43,439 nucleotides of DNA, from NCBI GenBank assembly GCA_023413555.1, contig JAEZPG010000013.1, positions 1 to 43,439 on the forward strand, in the 5' to 3' direction. A model generated the notes under the pieces. The model did no database searches and was not told the origin of the DNA. It saw only the letters and a list, made by a program, of their open reading frames with translations. Made by a program: the position numbers and the translations under genes. Source of the stretch: Bacillota bacterium (GTDB lineage: Bacteria; Bacillota; Clostridia; Lachnospirales; Lachnospiraceae). Below are positions 31,027-39,377 of the stretch, one piece after another. The stretch's first letter is position 1, and every line of letters begins with the position of its first letter.

Positions 31027-31333
31027 ACAGTATCTGTCAGGGGTTATAATGTAACATCTGAACACAAAGATGGAACTGATGATGCTTTGAAAATTGCTTA
31101 GGAATGATAGAAAATAAAAGACCAGTATATCTATCGTTACAAGATTATTTTAAATATGGTAATCATAGTGTAATTGCACTTGGGTATCAAAAATATAAAT
31201 ATAGTGGTGTTTTTAAAAAAGGTATGAAACATATATATTAATTGCAGATGGCTGGAAATCGAGATATGCAACTAGGTATGTATGGGGTGGATGCTCTGGT
31301 TCCTGGGATCATTCTACTGTAAAATTAATTTGA
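31027..31333 (+). pseudogene. Decayed C39-like cysteine peptidase domain
   Basis: Pieces in different frames join to one domain: VRGYNVTSEHKDGTDDALKI, a stop and frame change, then NKRPVYLSLQDYFKYGNHSV with IALGYQKY, another break near 31240, then IADGWKSRYATRYVWGG and WDHSTVKLI. The NHSVIALGY and DGW motifs are those of papain-like C39_2 peptidases, the His part of the active site. At least two frameshifts and several stops show it is dead. Confidence 0.6.
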
Positions 31334-31338
31334 AATAA

Positions 31339-31614
31339 AGAATTAGTGATGGAGCTAATGGGGATCGTGTTGAAGTGACTGATGAACATCAAAAGAAGAA
31401 TATTATAAATAGCTTGGATAAGTTAGAATTAGAGAAATATTATGGTGAAGATGAAGATGGATGAGTCTTTGCTATAATTTTAGACACCGATAAATCGGAG
31501 ATAAAACTTACATTTAGAGGACTTGAGAGATGTATAGATAGTAATGGTAAGGAATATATAATTAAGAATGTGGCTGATAATTTGAAGAATCTTTGTAATA
31601 GTTTTCTTAAGTAA
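31339..31614 (+). pseudogene. Fragment of an unknown secreted or lipoprotein gene with internal TGA
   Basis: An open frame of 91 codons is split by TGA at 31462-31464: GDRVEVTDEHQKKNIINSLD and KLELEKYYGEDEDG before it, VFAIILDTDKSEIKLTFRGL and YIIKNVADNLKNL after it. No start codon or ribosome site is visible at its front. It directly follows the decayed peptidase. I do not recognise the family. Confidence 0.45.
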
Positions 31615-31736
31615 TATCATTGCTATCTTCGTTACTATATTAATAAAGTATGTACTATTTTACAAAACTCCCCAAATTATTTTGTTGTAACTTCTGTTGT
31701 TGATTAAACAATACAGGCCCAGAACCTCCTTTCTTC

Positions 31737-31767
31737 TTTTTCGAGTTCAATCCTGGACTCGAAAAAA
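31737..31767. terminator. Bidirectional terminator-like hairpin
   Basis: TTTTTCGAGT (31737-31746) pairs with ACTCGAAAAA (31757-31766), a 10-base loop between. The surrounding 31615-31936 holds no gene I can support. Confidence 0.6.
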
Positions 31768-31936
31768 TTGATATAATTGCTAGACTACGTTTAGCAGTAA
31801 ATAGTGAGGAGTAGGGAAAATAAGGCATGGCACTAGTTCGGTGCGTGACTAGAATGAGCAATTTCTGTTTTGATTTCTTAAATGTCTAATAATACGTTTG
31901 TAAATGACATAAATTTACAAATTAAAAGGAGCCTGC

Positions 31937-32119
31937 ATGAAAAGAAATAGAAAATTGATTATAAAGTACATAAAATTGGTTGATCTGGATGAAATGGGCG
32001 AGCCTCTAGAGGATAAACCAGGGTTGGATGAAATATTTATTGATAAGAATCTGGCTATGGTAAATATATCCATAAAATTAATGGATAGTGCGCAGAATCC
32101 TTATGTAAAAAGGTTATGA
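31937..32119 (+). CDS. Small cytoplasmic protein coupled to a membrane protein
   Basis: A 60-residue charged protein with AAAAGGAG 7 bases before ATG 31937. It begins MKRNRKLIIKYIKLVDLDEM and contains a GEPLEDKPGLDEIFIDK stretch. Its stop overlaps the ATG of the next gene (ATGATAA type), so the two are translated together. No family recognised. Confidence 0.6.
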   Translation: MKRNRKLIIKYIKLVDLDEMGEPLEDKPGLDEIFIDKNLAMVNISIKLMDSAQNPYVKRL

Positions 32120-32562
32120 TAAGTGAAGCAAATAAGCAAAGAAAAAAGCGTTTGATAGCTATTGCTGCAGGTATTCTTTCGACAATTCTTGTGGTGTATC
32201 TATATTCGATATTGAATCGTGGAATCACTACATTTACCAGTGTCGAATTTGGAGCTTCAAACTATTATAATAACATACAATTAAACAATGCAAAAGATGC
32301 TGTTATGAAAGTATTTCGTCAGGAGTTTGGTGGCTGTAAATTGATTACATTGCCTTATGATGAAACATTCTCGAAAGCGTACTGTGAAGCAGAACAATAT
32401 GATATAACGAATACAATAGTATTTAGTAGTTCTTTCTATGTATATCCATGGGGTGGAGCTGGATTTCTAACCAAGAATATAATGATTGATTATTGGAATT
32501 GGGTTGTTCAGTATTCGCAAGACCTTGAGCGATGGATAGTGCTTAGTAGTGGGATTGCATAA
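32116..32562 (+). CDS. Membrane-anchored extracellular protein, unknown function
   Basis: A 148-residue protein. Residues 12-32 (LIAIAAGILSTILVVYLYSI) are a single N-terminal membrane anchor. The outer part, AKDAVMKVFRQEFGGCKLIT followed by LPYDE, two Cys and YWNWVVQYSQDLERWIVLSS, resembles small DUF4829-type extracellular domains, but the match is loose. Translation is coupled to the small gene in front. It ends before a hairpin shared with the convergent Big_2 gene. Confidence 0.6.
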   Translation: MISEANKQRKKRLIAIAAGILSTILVVYLYSILNRGITTFTSVEFGASNYYNNIQLNNAKDAVMKVFRQEFGGCKLITLPYDETFSKAYCEAEQYDITNTIVFSSSFYVYPWGGAGFLTKNIMIDYWNWVVQYSQDLERWIVLSSGIA

Positions 32563-32592
32563 AAGAGAAAATAAGGGTGAAATAAAGAAGAA

Positions 32593-32617
32593 CCCCAGGG
32601 GAGTGAATCCGCTGGGG
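32593..32617. terminator. Hairpin between convergent genes
   Basis: CCCCAG (32593-32598) pairs with CTGGGG (32612-32617). Read leftward it is followed by TTCTTCTTT, so it serves mainly as terminator of the leftward Big_2 gene. Confidence 0.55.
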
Positions 32618-32624
32618 AATTGTA

Positions 32625-33929
32625 TTAAAATGACCATTTAAATGAATATTTTATGAATAGCTTATAATTATCAAATTCTATATTATCATAATTACTGTCA
32701 TATGGCAGAGAAAAATTTGTATAAGTTATTGCACCAATGTTTGAAGTATCGACATATTGTTCCTCATAAAATACTGGGACCCCTTTGCTGTAATAAACAA
32801 CAGCTATACAAGTAGAGTCACTCCGAATATTTCCTACATTTTTTGAAGATACAATAAAGTCACTTGATCCAACAGTTCCTGAGAGTTCTATATCACGTGA
32901 GTTTGGAGTACGGTAAGTTGCCTGATCAGCAGAGAATGATATTTTGTAATATGAGTATGGAACATCATTATAGTCTCTGTCATAAGGATTGCAAAAATGA
33001 AACGTAGAGGTTGCATTTGGTTCGAAACAGAAATTATCATCTTCAGTTGTAAATATAAGGTTTCCACTGGAGTCAAAATATGTAATTATAGCTGTTACAT
33101 ACATAGAGTATGAATAATTATTCTTTGCTATCACAAATACTCCATCTGAGAGTTTATAAGAGTTATATGATATTTTAGATATTCCAGTAGAAGAGTTAAA
33201 ACTTGATTTAACAGTGACCTTACAAGAATATGTTTTTCCATTGTGCTTGGCGTTAATGACCGCAGTTCCCACTTTTTTTGCTACAATTTTCCCATTGCTA
33301 ACAGTAGCAATACTATTGTTACTGGTGGACCAGCTAACTTTTTTATAAGCACCAGTTAACTTTATTGCCTTAGTATTTCCTTCGTATAAAACAAGATTGG
33401 TATTTGTTAAGGAAAGATTTTTCACTGTAACTTTGCATACATAAGATTTCTTTCCAATCTTTGCAGTGATTTTAGCTGTTCCTGCCCTTTTTGCTACAAT
33501 TTTCCCATTGCTAACAGTAGCAATACTATTGCTGCTGGTGGACCAGCTAACTTTTTTGTAAGCACCAGTTAACTTTATTGTCTTAGTATTTCCTTCGTAT
33601 AAAACAAGGTTGGTATTTGTTAAGGAAAGATTTTTCACTGTAACTTTGCATACATAAGATTTCTTTCCAATCTTTGCAGTGATTTTAGCTGTTCCTGCCT
33701 TTTTTGCTAAAACATTTCCTTTGCTGACGGTAGCAACTCTTTTATCACTGGTTGACCACTTAACAGAGGACTTCGTGCCGGTGACGGATAACTTTAATGA
33801 TTGTCCAACATATAACGTTTGCTTTGATTTGCTAATTGCAACTTTTGCCGAAGCGTTTGTGCTAGGAATTGACACGGCAAATATCATAACAGTAAAAATG
33901 ATAATGCAAATTTTTTTTATTTTCTTCAT
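32625..33929 (-). CDS. Secreted protein with three Big_2 immunoglobulin-like domains
   Basis: A 434-residue protein read leftward. Residues 1-28 (KKICIIIFTVMIFAVSIPST, ending ASA) are a signal peptide. Three Big_2 domains follow: YVGQSLKLSVTGTKSSVKWS with VATVSKGNVLAKKAGTAKIT, then two near-identical 71-residue repeats (LVLYEGNTKTIKLTGAYKKV, IATVSNGKIVAK). Big_2 domains are surface stalks or adhesion modules. The C-terminal ~190 residues (ISYNSYKLSDGVFVIAKNNY) form a separate FxLYD-like domain. No sortase motif, so it is probably released or bound non-covalently. AGGGAG precedes the start and a TTGACA promoter lies upstream. Confidence 0.85.
   Translation of the reverse strand: MKKIKKICIIIFTVMIFAVSIPSTNASAKVAISKSKQTLYVGQSLKLSVTGTKSSVKWSTSDKRVATVSKGNVLAKKAGTAKITAKIGKKSYVCKVTVKNLSLTNTNLVLYEGNTKTIKLTGAYKKVSWSTSSNSIATVSNGKIVAKRAGTAKITAKIGKKSYVCKVTVKNLSLTNTNLVLYEGNTKAIKLTGAYKKVSWSTSNNSIATVSNGKIVAKKVGTAVINAKHNGKTYSCKVTVKSSFNSSTGISKISYNSYKLSDGVFVIAKNNYSYSMYVTAIITYFDSSGNLIFTTEDDNFCFEPNATSTFHFCNPYDRDYNDVPYSYYKISFSADQATYRTPNSRDIELSGTVGSSDFIVSSKNVGNIRSDSTCIAVVYYSKGVPVFYEEQYVDTSNIGAITYTNFSLPYDSNYDNIEFDNYKLFIKYSFKWSF
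33281..33706. repeat. 213-bp tandem duplication inside the Big_2 gene
   Basis: 33281-33493 and 33494-33706 are nearly identical over 213 bp (71 codons), with only a few differences. This points to a recent duplication of one Ig-like domain and a copy number that could change by recombination. Confidence 0.85.
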
Positions 33930-33957
33930 ATAACAGCTCCCTTCATTTACTAACTAA

Positions 33958-33987
33958 ACAATACCACACAATGAGAAAATGTGTCAA
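33958..33987 (-). promoter_or_regulatory. Leftward promoter of the Big_2 gene
   Basis: On the minus strand TTGACA (33987-33982) and TATTGT (33963-33958), 18-bp spacer, with TGTGG before the -10. Spacer and -10 context match the promoter at 29397-29426. The rest of the gap up to 34376 holds nothing I can support. Confidence 0.6.
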
Positions 33988-34376
33988 ATTATATTATATA
34001 AACTCATAGTTCGATTTTTACTTGCATGGTATGAGAAGTTAGCAAGACACCTTTTGCTAGGGGTAAAGGTTAAGGTTAATTGTACTACAATAGTAATCAC
34101 TGTTAATAGAAAAAAGTTAATAAATATAAAATATTTACAATATATTTATGATATAATTGAAATATAGTAGGGGGGATGAATAGCGAAAATATTGTTTAAA
34201 TACTGCAATGAATAAGATACAGTTAAGGAATTTTGTATAAATTCAAGCTATTGTTTCGCTACAGGTAATATGAAATATCTAATAAATCATAATAGTATTA
34301 TTCTTATAATTCTTCTATCAAATATCATGATTGTAGGGTGATATAAGAGAAAAATGTTAATACTTTGGAGGTGGAT

Positions 34377-34745
34377 ATGAAAAATATTGTACTGCTAGGT
34401 ATTGCAACAATTATTTCTACAGTTTATACATTTTTTAATGAACTAGCATTTGATTATGCCATCCATAACTATACTGTTATATATATAGTTATTGTACAAT
34501 TTATTTTCCCAATAGTAATAGGTTTATTAGTTGGGTTACTAGGAAAAGAGATAGTACATGAAAAAAAAGATGGTGTAGCTTTATTTCTTATATTATTATT
34601 AAATATTCTAATTAGCGTTTTCATATATTCTAGGGATGTAAATATATCTATATATAATATATTTCTAGTAGGCTATATATTAGCCAGAATGCTAACAATA
34701 ATAATACAATCATTACGAGTAAAACAGAATAGTAAAACAAAATAA
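34377..34745 (+). CDS. Four-segment membrane protein, unknown function
   Basis: I choose ATG 34377, just after GGAGGT. The 122-residue protein consists mostly of hydrophobic helices: IVLLGIATIISTVYTFF, VIYIVIVQFIFPIVIGLLVG, LFLILLLNILISVFIYS and IYNIFLVGYILARMLTIII, with a basic tail (RVKQNSKTK). No family recognised. Its base composition is even more AT-rich than its neighbours, as for other genes in this accessory stretch. Confidence 0.6.
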   Translation: MKNIVLLGIATIISTVYTFFNELAFDYAIHNYTVIYIVIVQFIFPIVIGLLVGLLGKEIVHEKKDGVALFLILLLNILISVFIYSRDVNISIYNIFLVGYILARMLTIIIQSLRVKQNSKTK

Positions 34746-35040
34746 TTAAATTACATACTAATAAAATAGTCTTCAGTCAATAAAATAGACACCAAAGAAT
34801 GAGTGTTTGGATACTATCATCAATTTTATTGAGGATTGTGTGAAGAAAGTCTGTAAAACAGATTTTCTATGATAAAGAGATGTAAAAGGATTACACTATG
34901 AACACTCTGCCATCTCTTTATATAACAGCATCTCTTCTGAATTCAAATAAAGGGGACAATTTCTCCTTTTATAATCTCTGTACTTCGCTAGTGTCAAGAA
35001 AGACTAATGGAATCTATATTGTATAACATTGTTGTCATCC

Positions 35041-35208
35041 CTGTTGTCAAATAAACAAATACAGTCCCGTTTTAAATGTCCTATATATGTTTCATTTTGG
35101 GTTTGTAGTCCTTGGGCTGGACATGCAGTTCCTTATAAAGCAAGTGGTACTACAATTGTTTACAATAATAGAGTGTGGAAAAGGGCTCATTCTGTATCTG
35201 AATATTAA
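35041..35208 (+). pseudogene. Possible C-terminal fragment of a lost gene
   Basis: In the gap 34746-35285 the only protein-like stretch is an open frame ending at TAA 35206-35208 with FWVCSPWAGHAVPYKASGTT and IVYNNRVWKRAHSVSEY. It has no start or ribosome site. The even spacing of polar and aromatic residues looks like real protein. The family is unknown. The rest of the gap shows no gene. Confidence 0.3.
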
Positions 35209-35285
35209 TTATTGAAAGACCTACTGCATAGGATATTGTTAATGAATTTAAAGAAGTATAATTTAAAGTATGAGGAGTGTTTAAG

Positions 35286-35693
35286 TTGAAAAAGAGAATA
35301 ATAGTTAGATTGATATGTATATGTATAGTAATAGGTGTTATATTTTTTTTGAATCTAGATATGAATCCTTTAAAAGATATTAAATCAACAGATGTGAAAG
35401 AGGTAATGATAGCGAATCCAGGTTCATATTATACTGTTTCAGATCAAGAGGATATAGATATGATAATGAAGGAACTATATAATATGAAATTATACAGAAG
35501 AATAGGTGGTAATACTGATGGATTTAGTTATCTAATAGATATTAAACTATTAAGTGGTGAGACCATTTCATTGAGTATATCAAAAAATGTTAAAATTTCA
35601 CGGAAAACATATAAACCAGATAGAAATTATACTGATACAATTGAAGAACTTTATAATAAATTATCAAAAAAATACAAGAGCTATCCTGCTTGA
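35286..35693 (+). CDS. Membrane-anchored small protein (DUF5301-like)
   Basis: I choose TTG 35286, eight bases after GAGGAG; an upstream in-frame GTG overlaps that site. The 135-residue protein has one N-terminal membrane segment (RIIVRLICICIVIGVIFFLN) and an outer alpha/beta domain (YYTVSDQEDIDMIMKELYNM, YLIDIKLLSGETISLSISKN) that resembles DUF5301 domains of Firmicutes. The function is unknown. No transcription signal stands out. Confidence 0.55.
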   Translation: MKKRIIVRLICICIVIGVIFFLNLDMNPLKDIKSTDVKEVMIANPGSYYTVSDQEDIDMIMKELYNMKLYRRIGGNTDGFSYLIDIKLLSGETISLSISKNVKISRKTYKPDRNYTDTIEELYNKLSKKYKSYPA

Positions 35694-35843
35694 TTGGGAT
35701 CTGTAATTGATTTTGTGTCTATGGTAAAAAAATGGTTCCTTTTTGGTAAGAATCAGATATGAATTCTTATCAGAAGGGAGCCTATTATTATGGCGTATGC
35801 TCCATAGTGAGTGTGTAGAATCTACTATAAATATTTGAGATAA

Positions 35844-35886
35844 TAGACTCACTAAGTCAAAAAAGTTGAGTCTAAACTTTTTTGAC
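35844..35886 (+). promoter_or_regulatory. Interleaved palindromes before the IS66 remnant (pseudoknot-like)
   Basis: TAGACTCA (35844-35851) matches TGAGTCTA (35867-35874), and GTCAAAAAAGTT (35856-35867) matches AACTTTTTTGAC (35875-35886). The two stems interleave, so an RNA could form either hairpin or a pseudoknot. They end 19 bases before the tnpA-like ATG. Confidence 0.6.
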
Positions 35887-35904
35887 ATCTTTAGGAGGAA
35901 GTCT

Positions 35905-35970
35905 ATGAAATCAACTACATCTCTAGTCGCCCATCAGTATCGGCTTCAACAATGGGCAGATTATAGGTAA
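35905..35970 (+). pseudogene. tnpA: IS66-family tnpA accessory gene remnant
   Basis: After AGGAGGAA, ATG 35905 opens 21 codons, MKSTTSLVAHQYRLQQWADY, ending in R and TAA at 35968. The opening matches the first residues of the small TnpA accessory protein of IS66 elements in clostridia. The remaining ~80 residues, TnpB and the transposase are gone. It shows that an IS66 copy was once here and was mostly deleted. The surrounding 35694-36136 has no other gene. Confidence 0.6.
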
Positions 35971-36136
35971 CCTCAATCGCTATGCTATTCACATTATAAT
36001 GGAAAATATAAGATTAATATGGTAATATATAGAAAGCGCTCCGTAGTGTTTCTACATAGGATGGATTGTGTATGGCTGTAAAGAATTTTCTTTGGGGTAG
36101 CTTGATGAATATAATAAAGATGGGGGTATGATGATT

Positions 36137-38002
36137 ATGAATACCAACGATAAAAGAATGATTGATAAAGATAATGTTGTATTACTTGTTGGTTCATTTA
36201 ACAATCAACAGATTTTGAACGAAATTTATATGGCAAAACGCGGCGTAAAAATAAGAATGTTAACATCTTCACCTCAAAATTGGGAAGTAATTATTAGAGA
36301 AATAAGGAGAGCAAAGAAAAATGGGAAACCAGTTTTTGTGAATTTCAGTGAGTCTATATTACTAATTGCATGCAATTCAGAATATAAGAAATTATTTACT
36401 AACTTACTTGATGCGCTCGCCGGATGCCCACACATTTTGTTTTTGTATCAAGATGCATTTATAGGGAAATATAATATTTTTACAAAGCCCTTTTATTCTA
36501 AGTATCTGATTTATAATTGGTCACATTCAATGTCTGCCGTTATAGAAGATGAGCGTGTTATTGCTCATGAAAAAACTATTATGGAAACATATTTCGAAAC
36601 AGTAGATTATTACTGTTCCGAAGTCTTATCCAAATTAACAATTCCGCTAGAAAGAAAAATTCAAGAGGATATTATTTCGAACATACGTAATCGTTTTAAT
36701 TGTGATATTGATAGGAATCAACTTGTACTAGATATAAATTTACCAAAAACTGGGTTTGAAAAAGTTCTTAAATCAGAGCAATATAAAGAAGCTCTTGTGC
36801 TTAGCCGTCGTCTGGTAATGCTTTCGCTTGCTACGGATGAAAAGGAGATAAAATTTAGATTATATCGTCTTTCATGGATGTACAGTGATTTATTCGATAT
36901 AACTGATGATGACGATTTATCCAATTATTATACAGGCTATGATGATATAACTATTGATAATAAAAAATGTGAAATAGATTATGATCGTGAAGTAGAAAGG
37001 TTATGTTTATTCGATATAGAGCGCAAAAATAAACCAGATGAAACTCTATTTTTTGAGTATTGGTTAAAAAAATTTATTGTTGAAAGAAATACTGATATTC
37101 AAAACGCAGTAAATGATATGACAATTGCAGTAGAACAAATAAAAGCACGTAATCTTAATATTGTGCCATATTTACATAGCATTGAGTTGGTTTCAGCAAT
37201 ACGTGATTTCTTTTCCGAAACTGAGAGTGAAACAGTATATACGAGATATATATATAAAGACCAATTATTTGCCTTTGAATTAGAACGCTTTTTAACACTG
37301 TTTCAAGATTATATAACGAAAGTAAAAGGAGTAAATATAGTTTTTGAGGAGAAGCGAACAGAAATTGGTATAGTTTACATGTTGAAATCAACAGATGCAA
37401 ATGTGACCAAGTACAATATATCAGATTATATCCAAGAATTTGCGAAGTATCTAGATCAATGCGATAACAATATAGAATTTGCAAAATCTATACTGTCTAA
37501 CAAATACTTGACAGATAAGCAACGTGAAGAGCTTGCTTTGCGTTTCCATAAAGAAGCAATCAGAATTAAAAATGACATCATCCATGATGCTGAAAGAAAA
37601 ATGATGGACTTACGGCATTTCTATGAGGACATGGCAATTGAAATGGCTGTTGATAAGTTGCCTACGCTAAATAATCTTTCAACAACCCTATCGGATAAGC
37701 CAATAACAAAATTAATTCAAATAGATAACAAAGGAATAGTAAATATTCAATACATATATGGCAATGCAACTTTTAACGAGAATGATAAACAATTATTTAG
37801 TATTATAGAAAAATATGCAGATAACAGTCAAGAACTCATAGACGCTGTAAAAATTCTTAAAGATCAAGCAATACCGAAAGAAACCAAGAACGAATCATCA
37901 ACTAAGTTGAAAAAGTTATTGGCAAAGACTGCAAGCAAGATAGGTGATGTCGGTTTTAGCCTATTAAATAAGTATCTAGAGTTATTATTATTTGGACCAT
38001 AA
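36137..38002 (+). CDS. Large unrecognised soluble protein, possible stand-alone defence gene
   Basis: Three in-frame ATGs follow GGGGGT (36122-36127); I take the third, 36137, for best spacing (36128 is the first). The ~621-residue product has no signal peptide. Its N-terminal ~180 residues (NVVLLVGSFNNQQILNEIYM, LLDALAGCPHILFLYQDAF) alternate strands and helices, the middle is helical and charged, and residues ~540-570 (KLIQIDNKGIVNIQYIYGNA) form a short beta part. The end, KTASKIGDVGFSLLNKYLEL with LLLFGP, is amphipathic and could bind membrane. It matches no family I know. Strong AT richness and isolation among mobile-element scars suggest horizontal gain; a phage-defence role is inference only. 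Confidence 0.6.
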   Translation: MNTNDKRMIDKDNVVLLVGSFNNQQILNEIYMAKRGVKIRMLTSSPQNWEVIIREIRRAKKNGKPVFVNFSESILLIACNSEYKKLFTNLLDALAGCPHILFLYQDAFIGKYNIFTKPFYSKYLIYNWSHSMSAVIEDERVIAHEKTIMETYFETVDYYCSEVLSKLTIPLERKIQEDIISNIRNRFNCDIDRNQLVLDINLPKTGFEKVLKSEQYKEALVLSRRLVMLSLATDEKEIKFRLYRLSWMYSDLFDITDDDDLSNYYTGYDDITIDNKKCEIDYDREVERLCLFDIERKNKPDETLFFEYWLKKFIVERNTDIQNAVNDMTIAVEQIKARNLNIVPYLHSIELVSAIRDFFSETESETVYTRYIYKDQLFAFELERFLTLFQDYITKVKGVNIVFEEKRTEIGIVYMLKSTDANVTKYNISDYIQEFAKYLDQCDNNIEFAKSILSNKYLTDKQREELALRFHKEAIRIKNDIIHDAERKMMDLRHFYEDMAIEMAVDKLPTLNNLSTTLSDKPITKLIQIDNKGIVNIQYIYGNATFNENDKQLFSIIEKYADNSQELIDAVKILKDQAIPKETKNESSTKLKKLLAKTASKIGDVGFSLLNKYLELLLFGP

Positions 38003-38053
38003 GTGTTGTACATATAGATGAAACTACCAGTAGAAGATTTAAAGGAGGTTAAC

Positions 38054-38203
38054 ATGAAAATTGAAGAGAATCTTGCATGGATACTGGATTATGAAAAAAT
38101 TTCACTTTCCTATAAAGAGGCAGTCCCAGATAAATGTATCTCTAGAAATGAATGGCTAGAAAGGGGCTGGAATGAACAAGAAAAGAAAATTAAAAAATAT
38201 TGA
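38054..38203 (+). CDS. Small protein, unknown function
   Basis: I choose ATG 38054 because AAAGGAGGT (38041-38049) is right upstream; an earlier in-frame ATG at 38018 has no such site. The 49-residue product, MKIEENLAWILDYEKISLSY, with EWLERGWNEQEKKIKKY at the end, is charged and helical. It overlaps the next gene by 32 bases, so both are likely made from one transcript. No family recognised. Confidence 0.5.
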   Translation: MKIEENLAWILDYEKISLSYKEAVPDKCISRNEWLERGWNEQEKKIKKY

Positions 38204-38687
38204 ATTTGTACACTCGTTAGGGCTTAAGTGCGATAGTGTAGGGTGGTGTGATCTTGATTTGAACAGATTTGATATTGATGACTTATTGGAGAAAATCAAT
38301 GTTTTTGCATTGCAAGAAGGATTATATTTACGAGGATATTATGATAGGGAACCGGAAGGATATTACATCCATGCATCGGAAACGATACCTTATCCTTCCG
38401 ATGAAGTTATAATAAAACTTGAATTAGATTATGAGAAGCTAATGAATAATCCGAAGCCCGAAAGAAAAGTCTCTGAAAAAGATGCTCTTAAACTATTTAG
38501 GAGCATTGATACTATTGCACTGCTTTTTTCGAATCCTTGGCTGACGTTTTATAGTATCATTATTTTCCACTATGCGGTGCGCCCGGTGGGCGCACGTTCT
38601 TATGGGGTGAAAGTCCCTAATCCGCCTAGTAGAAAGAAGAATACACCCTCGAGATTTTTCGGTAGTACGAATGTCTTTATGACCTAA
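38172..38687 (+). CDS. Unknown protein whose 3' end is replaced by group II intron sequence
   Basis: ATG 38172 opens 171 codons. Residues 1-125 (FVHSLGLKCDSVGWCDLDLN, YYIHASETIPYPSDEVIIKL) look like a genuine small protein. From residue about 136 (VRPVGARSYGVKVPNPPSRK) the frame runs through the 5' end of a group II intron, so these last 36 residues are not native. Gene and product are therefore probably truncated. Whether splicing could once restore it cannot be told, because the intron body is missing. Confidence 0.5.
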   Translation: MNKKRKLKNIEFVHSLGLKCDSVGWCDLDLNRFDIDDLLEKINVFALQEGLYLRGYYDREPEGYYIHASETIPYPSDEVIIKLELDYEKLMNNPKPERKVSEKDALKLFRSIDTIALLFSNPWLTFYSIIIFHYAVRPVGARSYGVKVPNPPSRKKNTPSRFFGSTNVFMT

Positions 38688-38690
38688 TGG
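38577..38690 (+). mobile_element. 5' fragment of a group II intron
   Basis: GTGCGCCCGGTGGGCGCACG at 38577-38596 followed by GGGGTGAAAGTCCCTAA (38604-38620) is the characteristic start of a bacterial group II intron, GTGCG boundary plus the first part of domain I. About 110 nt remain. The intron-encoded reverse transcriptase, domains V and VI and the 3' exon are missing; sequence then passes into the end of a leftward gene. Confidence 0.7.
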
Positions 38691-38698
38691 GCTGGATA

Positions 38699-39283
38699 CT
38701 AGTCAATTTTTGTCACAGCATAATCGCCACAACTTTCTACTACATTCTTAATCTGCTCATCCGCTACATCGTTGTCCAGATACACTTCTACGCACCTATC
38801 TGTAAAAGCAACATTTGTTACGTTTTCAACAGCTTTCAATGCTGTTTCAATTATATTACAGCAGTCATCACGATTGATACCATCAATATAAACTGCCTTA
38901 TAATCCATTCTTTCAATCTTAAAAATAACAGGCCTTGTTCCGTCAGGGCAGCAAGCAATTATGATTCGGTCATCATTCGACCAATCACGTAAAATAGAAC
39001 CTCCCTGTAGTCCAGCATATACATATCTAGAAATTGCATCCCATGCTTCGGAACAGTGAGGAGTCCCTTCTGCTCCTTTTATATAAGCATCATCATGGGC
39101 GGTTTTCTTTAGGGTATTTAACCCCATGTGCCAGAAATCTTGTGCATAATATCTCTCAAAGATAAATTCATCTCCAACGTTGTAACAAGGACAAGCTCCT
39201 GAATTAGGATCGGCTAGATACTGAGCCTGTAATTCTGGGAACACTTTTCGATCTAATACTGTTAACTTCACTTTACTCTGCAT
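38699..39283 (-). CDS. TIGR04076-like protein with C-terminal HMA-like domain
   Basis: I choose the ATG at 39283, preceded by GAGGAGGA; upstream ATG at 39307 has no ribosome site. The 194-residue protein has an N-terminal part with VKLTVLDRKVFPELQAQYL and GACPCYNVGDEFIFER, the TIGR04076 pattern, including CSEAWDAISRYVYAGLQGG. The C-terminal ~75 residues (YIDGINRDDCCNIIETALKA, NVAFTDRCVEVYL) look like a ferredoxin-like HMA metal or cofactor-binding fold. Role unknown; often found beside flavoproteins, as here. Confidence 0.7.
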   Translation of the reverse strand: MQSKVKLTVLDRKVFPELQAQYLADPNSGACPCYNVGDEFIFERYYAQDFWHMGLNTLKKTAHDDAYIKGAEGTPHCSEAWDAISRYVYAGLQGGSILRDWSNDDRIIIACCPDGTRPVIFKIERMDYKAVYIDGINRDDCCNIIETALKAVENVTNVAFTDRCVEVYLDNDVADEQIKNVVESCGDYAVTKID

Positions 39284-39377
39284 AGTTATATCCTCCTCAT
39301 TATTCACGTATTATTTTCTGTTTGTTCAACTTTGGGATAGTCCTCTTGATAATAGCCAAGAGATTTACAATCACTAA

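Noticed and set aside
33979..34167. Rightward 62-codon frame in the gap before the membrane protein
   Set aside because: It overlaps the leftward Big_2 promoter, lacks a ribosome site and has no protein-like pattern.
38687..38992. Rightward 101-codon frame starting at the intron fragment
   Set aside because: It is antisense to the TIGR04076-like gene and has no ribosome site.
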